From Thalassovita autumnalis (GTDB taxonomy: Bacteria; Pseudomonadota; Alphaproteobacteria; Rhodobacterales; Rhodobacteraceae): a DNA stretch of 64,000 nucleotides. Shown piece by piece: positions 1 through 8,994 of the stretch (position 1 is the first letter of the stretch; each line of letters begins with the position of its first letter). The position numbers and the translations under genes were made by a program. The DNA lies in contig NZ_CYSB01000005.1 of assembly GCF_001458255.1 (NCBI RefSeq), forward strand, positions 62,001 through 126,000, written 5' to 3'. The notes below the pieces were generated by a model. That model made no database searches. It saw only the letters and a list, made by a program, of their open reading frames with translations, and was not told where the DNA came from.

Positions 1-1259
1 TCGGGGGCGTCGGCTTTGGTGCGGCAGGTGGCGATGCCGTCTTCGTCGATATCATCGACGATCACATCCATCACCTGACCTACTTTGGCGGCCAGTTTGG
101 CCTCGGAAATGGCTTGTGCCTTTTCCATGAAACGTTCCCAACGCTCCTGCTTGACCTCATCTGGCACATGGTCGGGCAGCGCGGCGGAGCGGGCGCCTTC
201 GACGTTTTCGTACTGGAAGCAGCCAACGCGATCCAACTGCGCCTCATCCATCCAGTCCAGCAGGGTTTGGAACTCCGCCTCGGTCTCCCCAGGGTAGCCG
301 ACGATGAAGGTCGAACGCAGGGTGATATCCGGGCAGATGCTGCGCCATTCGGCGATCCGGTCCAGCGTGCGTTCTGCGGCTGCGGGACGGGCCATGCGTT
401 TCAGCGTGTCGGGATGGGCGTGTTGGAACGGGATGTCCAGATAGGGCAGCACCAGCCCCTCGGCCATCAGCGGGATCAACTCACGCACATGGGGGTAGGG
501 GTAGATGTAATGCAGACGCACCCACGCCCCGAGTGAGCCGAGATCGCGCGCCAGATCGGTGATGTGGCTGCGATAGCCACGCTCCGTCTCGTGTTTGCGG
601 TCCAGCCCATAGGCCGAGGTGTCCTGTGAGATGACCAGCAGTTCCTTGACGCCGTTTTCTACCAGCTTCTCAGCCTCACGCATCACCGCAAAGGCCGGGC
701 GCGACGCCAGCTTGCCGCGCATATCGGGGATGATGCAGAATTTGCACTTGTGGTTACAGCCCTCGGAAATCTTCAGGTAGCTGTAGTGGCGGGGCGTCAG
801 GCTGACGCCGGAGGCCGGCAGCAGATCCACAAAGGGATCGGGGCTGGGTGGCACCGCGCCATGCACCGCATCCAGCACCTGTTCGTATTGATGAGGGCCG
901 GTGACGGCCAGCACCTTGGGATGCACACCGGTGATATATTCAGGTTCCGCCCCCAGACAGCCGGTGACGATGACCTTGCCGTTTTCATTCAGTGCTTCAC
1001 CAATGGCTTCCAGGCTTTCGGCCTTGGCGCTGTCCAGAAAACCACAGGTGTTCACGATCACCGCATCGGCACCGGTGTAATCCGGTGAGATACCATAGCC
1101 CTCGGCCCGCAGCCGGGTCAGGATCCGCTCACTGTCGACCAGCGCCTTTGGACAGCCGAGCGAGACCATGCCGATGGTCGGCTGGCCGTCACGGGGTGTG
1201 TCGCTGAACTGGGCACGGGGGGCGAGGTCGGGGCGTAGATCTGGCGGATTGCTGGTCAT
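1..1259 (-). CDS. rimO: 30S ribosomal protein S12 methylthiotransferase RimO (3' end cut by window edge)
   Basis: Radical-SAM methylthiotransferase that adds a methylthio group to the conserved aspartate of ribosomal protein S12. The reverse-strand frame starts with ATG at 1257-1259 and stays open to base 1, giving 419 codons. The N-terminal UPF0004 domain opens with [15 protein letters not shown]. The radical-SAM cluster motif is [11 protein letters not shown], followed by DMRGKLASR. The start of the C-terminal TRAM domain ([11 protein letters not shown]) is reached just before the edge, so roughly 40 residues are missing. MiaB is the nearest paralogue, but the [12 protein letters not shown] signature favours RimO. 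The gene diverges from the AsmA gene across 134 bp. Confidence 0.95.
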   Translation of the reverse strand, partial: MTSNPPDLRPDLAPRAQFSDTPRDGQPTIGMVSLGCPKALVDSERILTRLRAEGYGISPDYTGADAVIVNTCGFLDSAKAESLEAIGEALNENGKVIVTGCLGAEPEYITGVHPKVLAVTGPHQYEQVLDAVHGAVPPSPDPFVDLLPASGVSLTPRHYSYLKISEGCNHKCKFCIIPDMRGKLASRPAFAVMREAEKLVENGVKELLVISQDTSAYGLDRKHETERGYRSHITDLARDLGSLGAWVRLHYIYPYPHVRELIPLMAEGLVLPYLDIPFQHAHPDTLKRMARPAAAERTLDRIAEWRSICPDITLRSTFIVGYPGETEAEFQTLLDWMDEAQLDRVGCFQYENVEGARSAALPDHVPDEVKQERWERFMEKAQAISEAKLAAKVGQVMDVIVDDIDEDGIATCRTKADAP

Positions 1260-1393
1260 GGGGCGGCATATAGTAGAGCGATGCGACTGTGGCAAAGGCT
1301 TTTGCGCCAAAAAGCGCCGTGGCGCCCCTTGCTTTGTTGTTCTGCGGCGACGGCTCGCCTAACCTTGGCACAAAGACGGTAGGGGGACCGGGA

Positions 1394-3331
1394 ATGCGGT
1401 GGTTGTTGCGTGTTGTTGTGATGCTGGGGCTGTTGGCTGTGCTGGCGGTGGCTGGGCTGTTGCTGTTGCCGGGGGAACGGATTGCCCGGGTGGCGCTGGA
1501 TCAGATTGAGGCGCAGACAGGTCGGCAGGTGCGTCTGAACGGTGAGGTGAAGCTCAGCTATTACCCGATCCTTGGCGCCCGCACCGGCGCGGTTGAGATT
1601 GCCAATGCAGACTGGTCGCAAGCCGGGCCGTTGTTGCGGGCTGAGGCGTTGAAGATCGGCGTGGATCTGGCGGCGCTGCTGCAGGGCGATATCAAGATCA
1701 CCGGATTGGAGCTGTTGTCTCCGCAGATCCTGATGGAGCGCCACGCTGATGGCCGCGCCAATTGGGAAATTGGCGTGGATGGGGTCAGCCCCTCGGGTCA
1801 GTCGGCCCCAGTTGCGGGGGCGGATAACGCCCTGGCCCTGTCACTGGACCGGGCGCTGATCTCAGGCGGCCAGCTGCGCTATCTGGATCATGCGGCGGGC
1901 AGCGATATGACCTTCCGCGATATCTCACTGGATCTCAGCTGGCCGGTCTATCGTGGCGCTGCAGATTTCGCGCTGAGCCTGCGCCCGGATGGGGCGGAGG
2001 CGGTGAGCCTCACGGGTGACGTCAGCGATCTGGCCGCGCTGATTGAGGGGCAGATCACCGATGTTGCGGCCACGGCCCAGCTGGGCGGCAGCAGGGCCTC
2101 GTTTACAGGTCAGGTTGGGATACCTCTGCAGGTGCAGGGGCGGATTGCCCTGGGCAGCCCCGACACCGGCGCCGCTTTGGCGGCTGCTGGGCTGCCGGGG
2201 GTTACACTGCCGCAGGGCTTGGGCCGGGCCGCTGGTCTGTCGGCAGAGGTGACCCTGACCGAGGCATTGCAGCTGAGCCTGCGGGAAATGCAGCTGACGT
2301 TGGATCAGCATCAGATCAACGGCGGGCTGGATCTGGATCTGGCCCAGCAGCGTCCCTATCTGACTGCCCGGCTGGCGGCCTCGGCGCTGGATCTGAATGG
2401 CCTCAGCTCTGGCGATACTGGCACCGCAACAACGGACACCCCCGTTCAGACGGGCTGGTCCAAAGCGCCGATCGATGCCTCTGCCCTGCATCTGCTGAAC
2501 GCTGATATCTCACTCACGGCGCCTTCCCTGTCGGTGGCGGGGTTGAGCCTGCAAACGCTGGACGTACGGGCAACGCTGGATCGGGCGCGCCTTGTGGTCA
2601 AACTGAATGAGTTGCAGGGCTATGACGGGGGCTTTGCCGGTCAGGTGGTGGCCAACAATCGCAACGGGCTGAGCGTTGGCGGCGATGTGCAGGCCAGCGG
2701 TGTGGAGATGAAAACCTTGCTGGGAGATCTGGTGGGGGTGACCCGGTTTACCGGTCAGGCCGAGGCCCGCATCGCCTATTTGGGGGTGGGGGAAAGCCTG
2801 CATCAGATCATGAATTCCCTGTCGGGTGATGGGCGTATCCACATGGGGCGCGGCACCATTGAGGGCATCGATCTGGACAGCTTGATGCGGCAGGGTCTGG
2901 CCACAGGGGGCACCACCGTCTTTGATCAGCTCTCGGCCAGTTTCACGATGGAAAACGGCGATCTGCAAAACCCCGATCTGCTGCTGCAGTTGCCCGTGGT
3001 CACCGCCACCGGCAAAGGCCGGGTAGGGCTTGGCCAACAGGACATCGATTACCTCTTCACGCCGCAGCTGGGCAGCCTGGAAAGCCAGGGCGGCCTGGCG
3101 ATCCCGGTGCGGATCAAAGGCCCCTGGGCCGCGCCCAAGGTCTGGCCGGATCTGGAAAAGGCTGTGGATCTGAACCTGAAAGAGGAAAAAGCCAAAGCCA
3201 AGGCCGAATTGGAAAACAAGGTGAAGAAAGAGCTGGGCATCAAACAGGAAGACGGTGAAAGCCTGGAAGATGCCGCCAAACGCACGCTGGAAGATGAGCT
3301 GTTGAAAGGGCTTGGCAAGCTATTGCGCTGA
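1394..3331 (+). CDS. AsmA family protein
   Basis: Large inner-membrane-anchored periplasmic protein of the AsmA/TamB-like family, which is tied to outer-membrane lipid and protein homeostasis. It has 645 residues. One N-terminal membrane helix (about residues 2-23, rich in L, V and A) precedes the family opening GERIARVALDQIEAQTGRQV. The AsmA_2-type C-terminal region lies at about residues 430-600 (VQASGVEMKTLLGDL, GIDLDSLMRQGL). The tail is highly charged (Lys/Glu) and helical. I chose ATG 1394 because the longer frame from 1289 adds a segment overlapping the rimO promoter region and lacks family similarity. It is monocistronic, followed by a GATCAG/CTGATC inverted repeat. Confidence 0.85.
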   Translation: MRWLLRVVVMLGLLAVLAVAGLLLLPGERIARVALDQIEAQTGRQVRLNGEVKLSYYPILGARTGAVEIANADWSQAGPLLRAEALKIGVDLAALLQGDIKITGLELLSPQILMERHADGRANWEIGVDGVSPSGQSAPVAGADNALALSLDRALISGGQLRYLDHAAGSDMTFRDISLDLSWPVYRGAADFALSLRPDGAEAVSLTGDVSDLAALIEGQITDVAATAQLGGSRASFTGQVGIPLQVQGRIALGSPDTGAALAAAGLPGVTLPQGLGRAAGLSAEVTLTEALQLSLREMQLTLDQHQINGGLDLDLAQQRPYLTARLAASALDLNGLSSGDTGTATTDTPVQTGWSKAPIDASALHLLNADISLTAPSLSVAGLSLQTLDVRATLDRARLVVKLNELQGYDGGFAGQVVANNRNGLSVGGDVQASGVEMKTLLGDLVGVTRFTGQAEARIAYLGVGESLHQIMNSLSGDGRIHMGRGTIEGIDLDSLMRQGLATGGTTVFDQLSASFTMENGDLQNPDLLLQLPVVTATGKGRVGLGQQDIDYLFTPQLGSLESQGGLAIPVRIKGPWAAPKVWPDLEKAVDLNLKEEKAKAKAELENKVKKELGIKQEDGESLEDAAKRTLEDELLKGLGKLLR

Positions 3332-3354
3332 TGCCGGCTAAAGACGCCACGCCC

Positions 3355-3377
3355 GATCAGGTTAAATCAGTCTGATC
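3355..3377. repeat. Inverted repeat between converging genes
   Basis: GATCAG (3355-3360) and CTGATC (3372-3377) are inverted repeats, extendable outward by GCC/GGC with one mismatch. They lie between the AsmA stop and the stop of the converging lipoprotein gene. No T-run follows, so this is at best a weak bidirectional transcription stop. Confidence 0.35.
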
Positions 3378-3404
3378 AGGCGCGGCGGTTGGGAATGGGT
3401 TAAC

Positions 3405-3764
3405 TCAAAGCTTCTTTTGGATCAGCTGGCCGTCCATCGATGTGGTGATGTGGCCGGTTTTCTGCACATCGTTCACGGTGAACGCAGTGCTTTCCTCATA
3501 GCTCTGCGGGCCCACGCAAGCGCTGTCGAAGCTTACGATTCCGTCCTTGTTTGTTTCTGAGTACGACGCCAGCTTGCCGGATTTGCAGGCGAGGCCCGCC
3601 ACCCGCGCGCGCACATGCGCTTGGCTATAGGTGGCCAAGTTGTAGCTGCCTTTGATGCCGCGTTCGCTGGCAAAGAAGGAGAACATTTCAGGGTTGCTGG
3701 ATGACGTCGCACCACAAGCCGCGAGCAGAAGGACAGGTGTGATAAGGCTAAATCGCTTGAACAT
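3405..3764 (-). CDS. Small hypothetical lipoprotein
   Basis: 119-residue protein with a classical lipoprotein signal: basic MFKRF, a hydrophobic stretch, and lipobox LLAAC with the lipidated cysteine at residue 17. The mature part is about 100 residues with two further cysteines (in GLACKSG and SACVGPQ) that could form a disulfide. I do not recognise a family. A good promoter lies upstream (TTGACA at 3830-3825, 17-bp spacer, TACCAA at 3807-3802 on the minus strand). It is monocistronic, and its envelope location is inferred from the lipobox only. Confidence 0.75.
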   Translation of the reverse strand: MFKRFSLITPVLLLAACGATSSSNPEMFSFFASERGIKGSYNLATYSQAHVRARVAGLACKSGKLASYSETNKDGIVSFDSACVGPQSYEESTAFTVNDVQKTGHITTSMDGQLIQKKL

Positions 3765-3801
3765 TGGAAATCCTGATTGATATTCAATTTAAGGTAGCTT
3801 T

Positions 3802-3830
3802 TTGGTAATCAGGACTTCCTTAAGTGTCAA
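3802..3830 (-). promoter_or_regulatory. Candidate promoter of the small lipoprotein gene
   Basis: On the minus strand a consensus -35 TTGACA (3830-3825) is followed after 17 bp by TACCAA (3807-3802), about 38 bp before the ATG at 3764. The -35 is one arm of a palindrome, GTCAA-N5-TTGAC (3826-3840), which could be an operator. Confidence 0.45.
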
Positions 3831-3850
3831 TCAGCTTGACTGCAGCGTTC

Positions 3851-4309
3851 CTAGCTGCGCAGGCCCGTCTCATAAAGCATCCCACGACGCTTGGCCTCGT
3901 AGTAGTAGCCGCGGGCGTACCACATGACCGCGGTGGGCTCATCGCCGTCAGACACCAGCCAGGCACCCCGCAGATATTTCACCGCGTATTTCAGGTTGGT
4001 TTCTGCATCCAACAGGTCACTGGGCTGGCCGCGGAACCCCATGGAACGGGCTGTGGCGGGCAGGATCTGCATCATCCCCCAATAGGGCCCGTTGCGAGCA
4101 CCAGGCCGATACATGCTTTCGCGTTGCACCACCCGGTGAACAAGGGTGCGGGGCACCTCATAGAGGTCGGCGTATTGATTGATCAGCGCCCGGATCTCAG
4201 GCGTTTCATTGGGATAAAGCGGTGGTTCCACCGGGGCCGGTGCGCGGCGACGGCCACAAGCGGCGAGCATCAGCCCGGATAGGACAAAGAAACGACGGGA
4301 ATAACGCAT
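3851..4309 (-). CDS. Lytic transglycosylase lipoprotein (SLT domain)
   Basis: Peptidoglycan-cleaving lytic transglycosylase predicted to be anchored as a lipoprotein. It has 152 residues from the ATG at 4309. That start gives a proper lipoprotein signal (MRYSRRFFVL, lipobox LMLAAC, Cys18); the upstream start at 4333 would only add eight residues. The SLT fold follows: VVQRESMYRPGA with catalytic Glu64, GPYWGMMQILPATA, then NLKYAVKYLRGAW and AVMWYARGYYYEAKR. It is short for the family, little more than the catalytic domain. It lies downstream of argF on the same strand, separated by hairpins and a GAGTATTT repeat, so it is probably transcribed separately. Confidence 0.88.
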   Translation of the reverse strand: MRYSRRFFVLSGLMLAACGRRRAPAPVEPPLYPNETPEIRALINQYADLYEVPRTLVHRVVQRESMYRPGARNGPYWGMMQILPATARSMGFRGQPSDLLDAETNLKYAVKYLRGAWLVSDGDEPTAVMWYARGYYYEAKRRGMLYETGLRS

Positions 4310-4408
4310 CACAGGACCCTCCAACGCGGCCAAACTGGGGTCAGCTTAGCCAAGGCCCGCCGCCAGTCCCAGACAGCAAAACACCCCCGGCCATTTCCTG
4401 CCGAGGGC

Positions 4409-4431
4409 GTTTCATCTTGCCCGAAATACTC
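4409..4431 (-). repeat. GAGTATTT intergenic repeat, copy 1
   Basis: Minus-strand copy of a short repeat found five times in the window: GAGTATTT, then a CGGGCAAGA stretch, then TGAAACG. It sits between argF and the transglycosylase gene. Two three-base-loop hairpins lie just upstream on the same strand: AGGGGC/GCCCCT (4465-4479) and GCCCTC/GAGGGC (4445-4459). Confidence 0.6.
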
Positions 4432-4444
4432 TGGGGTGAATACG

Positions 4445-4479
4445 GCCCTCATAGAGGGCAGTAGAGGGGCAAAGCCCCT
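4445..4479 (-). terminator. Twin small hairpins after argF
   Basis: Two perfect 6-bp stems with 3-nt loops, AGGGGC-AAA-GCCCCT at 4465-4479 and GCCCTC-ATA-GAGGGC at 4445-4459, lie 44-78 bp beyond the argF stop. Neither has a T-run, so a terminator role is tentative. They form a unit with the adjacent GAGTATTT repeat. Confidence 0.4.
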
Positions 4480-4522
4480 GTTGCCTATATGGCCAGGACC
4501 CAGGCGTTTTGGTGTGTGGGCC

Positions 4523-5449
4523 TTACTTGCCCAGACACCAGCGCATCACCGCCTTCTGTGCGTGCAGGCGGTTTTCAGCCTCATCAAAGATCACCGAATG
4601 CGGCCCGTCCATCACGGCGCTGGTGGCCTCATCATCGCGGTGCGCCGGCAGGCAGTGCATGAACAGCGCATCCGATTTGGCGTGGCTCATCAGCTCCTCG
4701 TTGACCTGATAGGGGCGCAGCTGGTTGTGGCGGCGTTCGCGGGCGGATTGCGGATCATGCATGCTGACCCAGGTGTCGGTGACAACCAGATCGGCGCCCT
4801 GCACGGCGGCAATTGGATCGCGCATGATTTCAACCTTGGAGCCTTTGGCGCGGGCCTCTTCGACGAAGACCATTTCGGGATCCAACGTCTCAGGGCCGGC
4901 AAAGGTCAGGTCAAAGCCAAACTGGCCAGCCGCATGGGCGAAGGAGGCAAAGACATTGTTGCCATCGCCGCACCAGACCACCTTTTTGCCTTTGATCGGG
5001 CCGCGGTGTTCCTCATAAGTCAGCACGTCCGCCATGATCTGGCAGGGGTGGGTGCGGTCGGTCAGCCCGTTGATCACCGGAACCGAGGCATATTCGGCCA
5101 TTTCCAAGAGCGTCTGCTCTTCGAAGGTACGGATCATGATCAGATCGACATAGCGGCTGAGCACCCGGGCGGTATCAGCGATGGTTTCGCCATGTCCCAG
5201 TTGCATATCCGCGCCGGAGAGCACCATGGTCTCCCCGCCCATCTGCCGCACGCCCACGTCAAAGCTGACACGGGTCCGGGTGGAGGGCTTTTCAAAGATA
5301 AGCGCCACCATGTGACCGGCCAGCGGCTGATCGGCATCCGGGGTGCCTTTGGGTTTGCCGTTGCGCGCTTCTTTGATGCTGCGGGCACTGTCGATCATGG
5401 CCCGCAAATCTTCGGGCGCGGTTTTGTGAATATCGAGGAAATGGTTCAT
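4523..5449 (-). CDS. argF: Ornithine carbamoyltransferase
   Basis: Cytoplasmic enzyme that makes citrulline from ornithine and carbamoyl phosphate in arginine synthesis. Its 308 residues match the usual length. The carbamoyl-phosphate loop reads [25 protein letters not shown] and the ornithine-binding [11 protein letters not shown] signature are intact. It is the second gene of an argD-argF pair, 86 bp after argD, with a GC hairpin and GAGTATTT repeat in the gap. Confidence 0.97.
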   Translation of the reverse strand: MNHFLDIHKTAPEDLRAMIDSARSIKEARNGKPKGTPDADQPLAGHMVALIFEKPSTRTRVSFDVGVRQMGGETMVLSGADMQLGHGETIADTARVLSRYVDLIMIRTFEEQTLLEMAEYASVPVINGLTDRTHPCQIMADVLTYEEHRGPIKGKKVVWCGDGNNVFASFAHAAGQFGFDLTFAGPETLDPEMVFVEEARAKGSKVEIMRDPIAAVQGADLVVTDTWVSMHDPQSARERRHNQLRPYQVNEELMSHAKSDALFMHCLPAHRDDEATSAVMDGPHSVIFDEAENRLHAQKAVMRWCLGK

Positions 5450-5476
5450 AGGTTTTGCTTTCTGGAGGGCGGGGTG

Positions 5477-5534
5477 GGGGCGCTGCCCCCGCCGCGCGAT
5501 GCGCGACTCCCCCGGAGTATTTTGGAAACGGTGA
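5477..5534 (+). repeat. GC hairpin plus GAGTATTT repeat, copy 2
   Basis: GGGGGCGCTGCCCCC forms a perfect hairpin, a GCGCG-ATG-CGCG element follows, and then GAGTATTTT, GGAAA and GGTGA (5515-5534). The core reads on the plus strand, opposite to the argD-argF transcript in which it lies. It is the longest version of the five-copy repeat. Confidence 0.6.
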
Positions 5535-5535
5535 C

Positions 5536-6705
5536 TCAGCTGAGGGATTTGGCGGCGGCATCCAGAAGGGTGATGGCGGCGTCTATTTCGGCCTCGGTGA
5601 TGGTGAGGGGCGGCAACAGGCGGATCACATTGTCGGCGGCGGGCACGGTAATGACCTCATGCGCGTAGCCTGCGTTGACCACATCCATATTGGTTGCCTT
5701 GCATTTGAGGCCCAGCATCAGCCCGGTGCCGCGCACCTCTTCAAAGACCTCGGGGTTGTCGGCGATCAGCCCTTCCAGCTTTTGCCGCAAGAGGCCGGAC
5801 TTGGCGCGCACGGCGTCCAGAAACTCCGGATCCGAGACGATCTCGATCACCTTGCCCCCGACGGCGCAGGCCAGCGGGTTGCCGCCATAGGTCGAGCCAT
5901 GGGTGCCCGCGGTCATGCCGCTGGCAGCCTCTTCACGGGCCAGCACGGCGCCCAGCGGGAAGCCGCCGCCGATGCCTTTGGCGACCATCATGATGTCAGG
6001 GGTGATGCCGGCCCATTCATGGGCAAACAGCTTGCCGGTCCGGCCGACGCCACATTGTACCTCATCAAGGATCAGCAGCAGGTCGTTTTCATCGGCGATT
6101 TGGCGCAGCGCCTTCAGATCGACGTCCGCCATTGGGCGAATGCCGCCTTCGCCCTGTACCGGTTCCACCATGATGGCTGCGGTCTGCGGGCCGATGGCGG
6201 CGGTCACCGCGTCCAGATCGCCCCAGGGCAGGGAAGTGAACCCACCCAGGATGGGACCGAAGCCTTTGGTCATTTTTTCGGATCCGGCGGCGGCGATACC
6301 GGCGGAGGAGCGGCCGTGGAAGGAACCTTCGAAGGTCAGGATCTCAACCTTTTCGGGCTGACCTTTTTCAAACCAGTATTTCCGCGCCATTTTGACCGCC
6401 AGTTCACAGCTTTCGGTGCCGGAATTGGTGAAAAACACCGTATCGGCAAAGCTGTGTTCAACCAGTTGATCGGCCAGCGCCTGTTGTTGCGGGATGTTAT
6501 AGAGGTTGGAGACATGCCAGAGGGTCTCGGCCTGGGTGCTCAGCACCTCAACCAAGGCCGGATGGGCGTGGCCCAGGGCGTTCACCGCAATGCCTGCGCC
6601 GAGATCCAGGAAACGTCGGCCATCTGCCTCAATCAGCCAGGAGCCTTCACCTTTGACAAAGGTCAGAGGGGCACGGGAATAGGTCGGCAAAACGGAAGCG
6701 ATCAT
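5536..6705 (-). CDS. argD: Acetylornithine aminotransferase
   Basis: PLP-dependent class III aminotransferase converting N-acetylglutamate semialdehyde to N-acetylornithine. It has 389 residues from the ATG at 6705 ([13 protein letters not shown]), the usual family start; the frame is open to 6747. Signatures are [14 protein letters not shown] near the N-terminus, [39 protein letters not shown], and the PLP lysine in [15 protein letters not shown]. It is first in the argD-argF unit. The 343-bp leader to the divergent DMT gene contains two short hairpins near the argD start. Confidence 0.96.
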   Translation of the reverse strand: MIASVLPTYSRAPLTFVKGEGSWLIEADGRRFLDLGAGIAVNALGHAHPALVEVLSTQAETLWHVSNLYNIPQQQALADQLVEHSFADTVFFTNSGTESCELAVKMARKYWFEKGQPEKVEILTFEGSFHGRSSAGIAAAGSEKMTKGFGPILGGFTSLPWGDLDAVTAAIGPQTAAIMVEPVQGEGGIRPMADVDLKALRQIADENDLLLILDEVQCGVGRTGKLFAHEWAGITPDIMMVAKGIGGGFPLGAVLAREEAASGMTAGTHGSTYGGNPLACAVGGKVIEIVSDPEFLDAVRAKSGLLRQKLEGLIADNPEVFEEVRGTGLMLGLKCKATNMDVVNAGYAHEVITVPAADNVIRLLPPLTITEAEIDAAITLLDAAAKSLS

Positions 6706-7048
6706 GATTGGATCATCCTTGTTCCTTGGGAAGCCCCGAAGATGCATTACGGGGCAGGGGTGTCAACAATTTCGGGTGGTTTTGCTGCGATTGCAGCGGT
6801 TCAAACAGCCAGTGCACGGTAAATCTACGGGGCGCACATAGCAGGGCGGACGTCAGGCGCTACGGCGTCGGCGTCGGCTGGTCAGGATATGGCGTCGTTT
6901 GAACATGTCGTCTGCATAGGCAGGAATTTTCAAAATGCAAAGCGTTTTTTGTCAGGCTTGGCAATTTGCGCTGTTTTCGTGGCGCACTAGTCATTTTGGC
7001 GGCGGTTTGGGGCTTGTAGGAAAGGCAGCTCTGGCCGATAGCTGAGGC
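6706..7048. other. Divergent intergenic region, argD / DMT transporter
   Basis: 343 bp without a credible gene. On the argD side are inverted repeats GCCCCG (6733-6738)/CGGGGC (6750-6755) and GCTGC-GATT-GCAGC (6784-6797), which would be hairpins in the argD leader. The DMT side is more A/T-rich (about 6930-7010). I could not assign a promoter with confidence. The longer open frames here run into coding genes on the opposite strand. Confidence 0.5.
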
Positions 7049-7972
7049 ATGTCCGATGTTGTTGCCCCCTCCGAACACGCTTCCAAGCCCCCTGCCGCAA
7101 ACCCGCGTCTTGCCGTTGTGCTGATGCTGTCGGCCACGGCGTTCATCGCGGGCACCACCTTGATGGCCAAGGCGCTGGGCACCGACGCGCTGGGCGATCC
7201 GTTGCACCCGCTGCAAGTCAGCCACGGGCGATTTGTCTTTGCCTTTCTGTTTTATGCTGGCGTGGCCTCGGCGATGCGGTTGAAGATCCGCCGCCCTGCC
7301 TGGGGGCTGCATCTGGGGCGGACGTTTTTCGGCTGGCTGGGGGCCACCTGCATGTTTGCGGCGGCGGCCTATATCCCGCACAGCGATGCCACTGCGATCA
7401 GCTTTCTGAACCCGGTCTTTGCCATGATGCTGGCGATCCCCTTTCTGGGGGAACGGGTGGGCCCGGTGCGCTGGGCGGCAGCGGGCATTGCGTTGATCGG
7501 GGCGATGGTGCTGCTGCGCCCAACGCCGGAAAGCTTTCAACTGGCGGCTTTGGTGGCGCTGGCGGCGGCGGTGGCGATGGGGTTTGAGCTGATCTTCATC
7601 AAGAAGTTGGCTGGGCGTGAGCCGCCGCTGCAGATCCTCTTGATCAACAATGCCATTGGGGTGGTGATCGCAACGATCGCGGTCATTGCTTTCTGGCAGG
7701 GGCCCAGTTTGGCGCAATGGGCGGTGCTGGCCAGCCTTGGGATCTGCATGGCGCTGGCGCAGGCCTGTTTCATCAACGCGGTGGCGCGGGCTGAGGCCAG
7801 TTTTGTTGCGCCCTTTGCCTATGCCACGCTGGTGTTTGCCACGCTTTATGACTGGGTGGTCTTTGCCCAGCTGCCCGATCTGATTTCCTATCTGGGGGCA
7901 GGCATCATTGTCAGCGGGGCCGCATTGCTGGCCTGGCGCGAGGCAGGGCTTGCCACACGCCAGAAAGCCTGA
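7049..7972 (+). CDS. DMT superfamily (EamA) transporter
   Basis: Inner-membrane drug/metabolite transporter of 307 residues with about ten hydrophobic segments arranged as two EamA repeats. Repeat 1 starts around residue 22 (AVVLMLSATAFIAGTTLMAKAL) and contains HSDATAISFLNPVFAMMLAIPFLGE; repeat 2 starts near residue 165. The short polar N-terminus is cytoplasmic by the positive-inside pattern. Substrate is unknown; family members export amino acids or metabolites, and some are S-adenosylmethionine or purine exporters. It stands alone, converging on an ABC-2 permease gene with 9 bp between stops. Confidence 0.85.
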   Translation: MSDVVAPSEHASKPPAANPRLAVVLMLSATAFIAGTTLMAKALGTDALGDPLHPLQVSHGRFVFAFLFYAGVASAMRLKIRRPAWGLHLGRTFFGWLGATCMFAAAAYIPHSDATAISFLNPVFAMMLAIPFLGERVGPVRWAAAGIALIGAMVLLRPTPESFQLAALVALAAAVAMGFELIFIKKLAGREPPLQILLINNAIGVVIATIAVIAFWQGPSLAQWAVLASLGICMALAQACFINAVARAEASFVAPFAYATLVFATLYDWVVFAQLPDLISYLGAGIIVSGAALLAWREAGLATRQKA

Positions 7973-7981
7973 GCGTCGGCG

Positions 7982-8818
7982 TCAGTTTTTCAACCGGTAG
8001 CCGCTGCGGAACAGGGCCCAGGCCAGCGCGGAAATCGCCAATGTCACCAGCGCTGAAACGGTCAGCGCCAGCATCGGCGCGCTGTCAGACACGCCAAGCA
8101 CGCCATAGCGCACCCCGTCGATCAGGTAGAAGATCGGGTTGAAACGGGTCATATCGGCAATCACCGGCGGCAGGGCCTGCACCGAATAGAAGGTGCCCGA
8201 GAGGAAGGCCAAAGGCGTCACGATGAAATTGGTGATCGCGGCCATCTGGTCAAACTTGTTGGAATAGATCCCGGCCACCATGCCGATTGACCCCAAGAGC
8301 GCCGCGCCAAGAATGACGAAGGCCAGTGCCAGCAGCGGATGGGCTGGCACGATGCCGAGGAACAGCACCAGCCCGACGCTCAACAAAAGTGCCACAATCA
8401 CCCCGCGCGCCACGGCGCCTGCCAGATAGCCCAGCACCAGCTCCAGCGGGGACAGCGGTGGCATCAGCGTATCAACGATATTGCCCTGCACCTTCGAAAT
8501 CACGATTGAGGAGGAGGTGTTGGCAAAGGCGTTCTGGATCACGGTCATCATCAGGATGCCGGGCGCAATGAAATGGGTGAACGGCAGGCCCATCACCTCA
8601 CCACGGGTCTGACCAATCGCAACTGAGAAGATCATCAGGAACAGCGCGGCTGTGGTCAGCGGCGCCACCAGGGTTTGCGTCCAGACCACCAGAAACCGCA
8701 GGATCTCACGCCGGGCCAGTGTCACCATGCCTAGCCAGTTGAACCGGCCAAACCGGCGATCCCCCATATTGGCGAGGCTGCTGTTGGCAACGGTTGTGCT
8801 GTCGCTGGTCTGGCTCAT
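7982..8818 (-). CDS. ABC-2 type transporter permease
   Basis: Membrane subunit of an ABC exporter, 278 residues from the ATG at 8818. That start has AGAGGA at the right distance; the frame continues open to 9058 but that part has no family similarity. It has six predicted helices, beginning with FLVVWTQTLVAPLTTAALFLMIF. The ABC-2 signature region is SPLELVLGYLAGAVARG, and PLAFLSGTFYSVQALPP and NPIFYLIDGVRYGVLG follow. This matches the NodJ/YadH group. No ATPase gene is next to it, so the partner is encoded elsewhere. It diverges from gcrA. Confidence 0.85.
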   Translation of the reverse strand: MSQTSDSTTVANSSLANMGDRRFGRFNWLGMVTLARREILRFLVVWTQTLVAPLTTAALFLMIFSVAIGQTRGEVMGLPFTHFIAPGILMMTVIQNAFANTSSSIVISKVQGNIVDTLMPPLSPLELVLGYLAGAVARGVIVALLLSVGLVLFLGIVPAHPLLALAFVILGAALLGSIGMVAGIYSNKFDQMAAITNFIVTPLAFLSGTFYSVQALPPVIADMTRFNPIFYLIDGVRYGVLGVSDSAPMLALTVSALVTLAISALAWALFRSGYRLKN

Positions 8819-8889
8819 GATCTGCATTCCTCTGTACGGCCCTTGGGCCTGTCTCAATGTGCTGTCGCAGCCACGCCTTTGCACAGCCC

Positions 8890-8963
8890 GATTCGACGCC
8901 TTGTAACTCAGCCCCTGTTGGCTAGAATAGGGGCTGATCAAGAATTTCAGGGCGGCTCGATTC
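8890..8963 (+). promoter_or_regulatory. gcrA promoter region with inverted repeat and two GANTC sites
   Basis: TTGTAA (8901-8906), 16 bp, TAGAAT (8923-8928) form a plausible promoter. CAGCCCC (8909-8915) and GGGGCTG (8930-8936) make a 7-bp inverted repeat flanking the -10. GATTC, a CcrM methylation target (GANTC), occurs at 8890-8894 and 8959-8963. The first is upstream of the promoter and the second is in the leader. Confidence 0.5.
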
Positions 8964-8994
8964 CACGGGCCGCTTTTTACCGAAGGAAACCGGC

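Noticed and set aside
4436-5668. 410-codon plus-strand open frame over argF
   Set aside because: Shadow of argF, with composition typical of an antisense frame and no motif.
5455-6822. 455-codon plus-strand open frame over argD
   Set aside because: Shadow of argD. No ribosome-binding site or family similarity.
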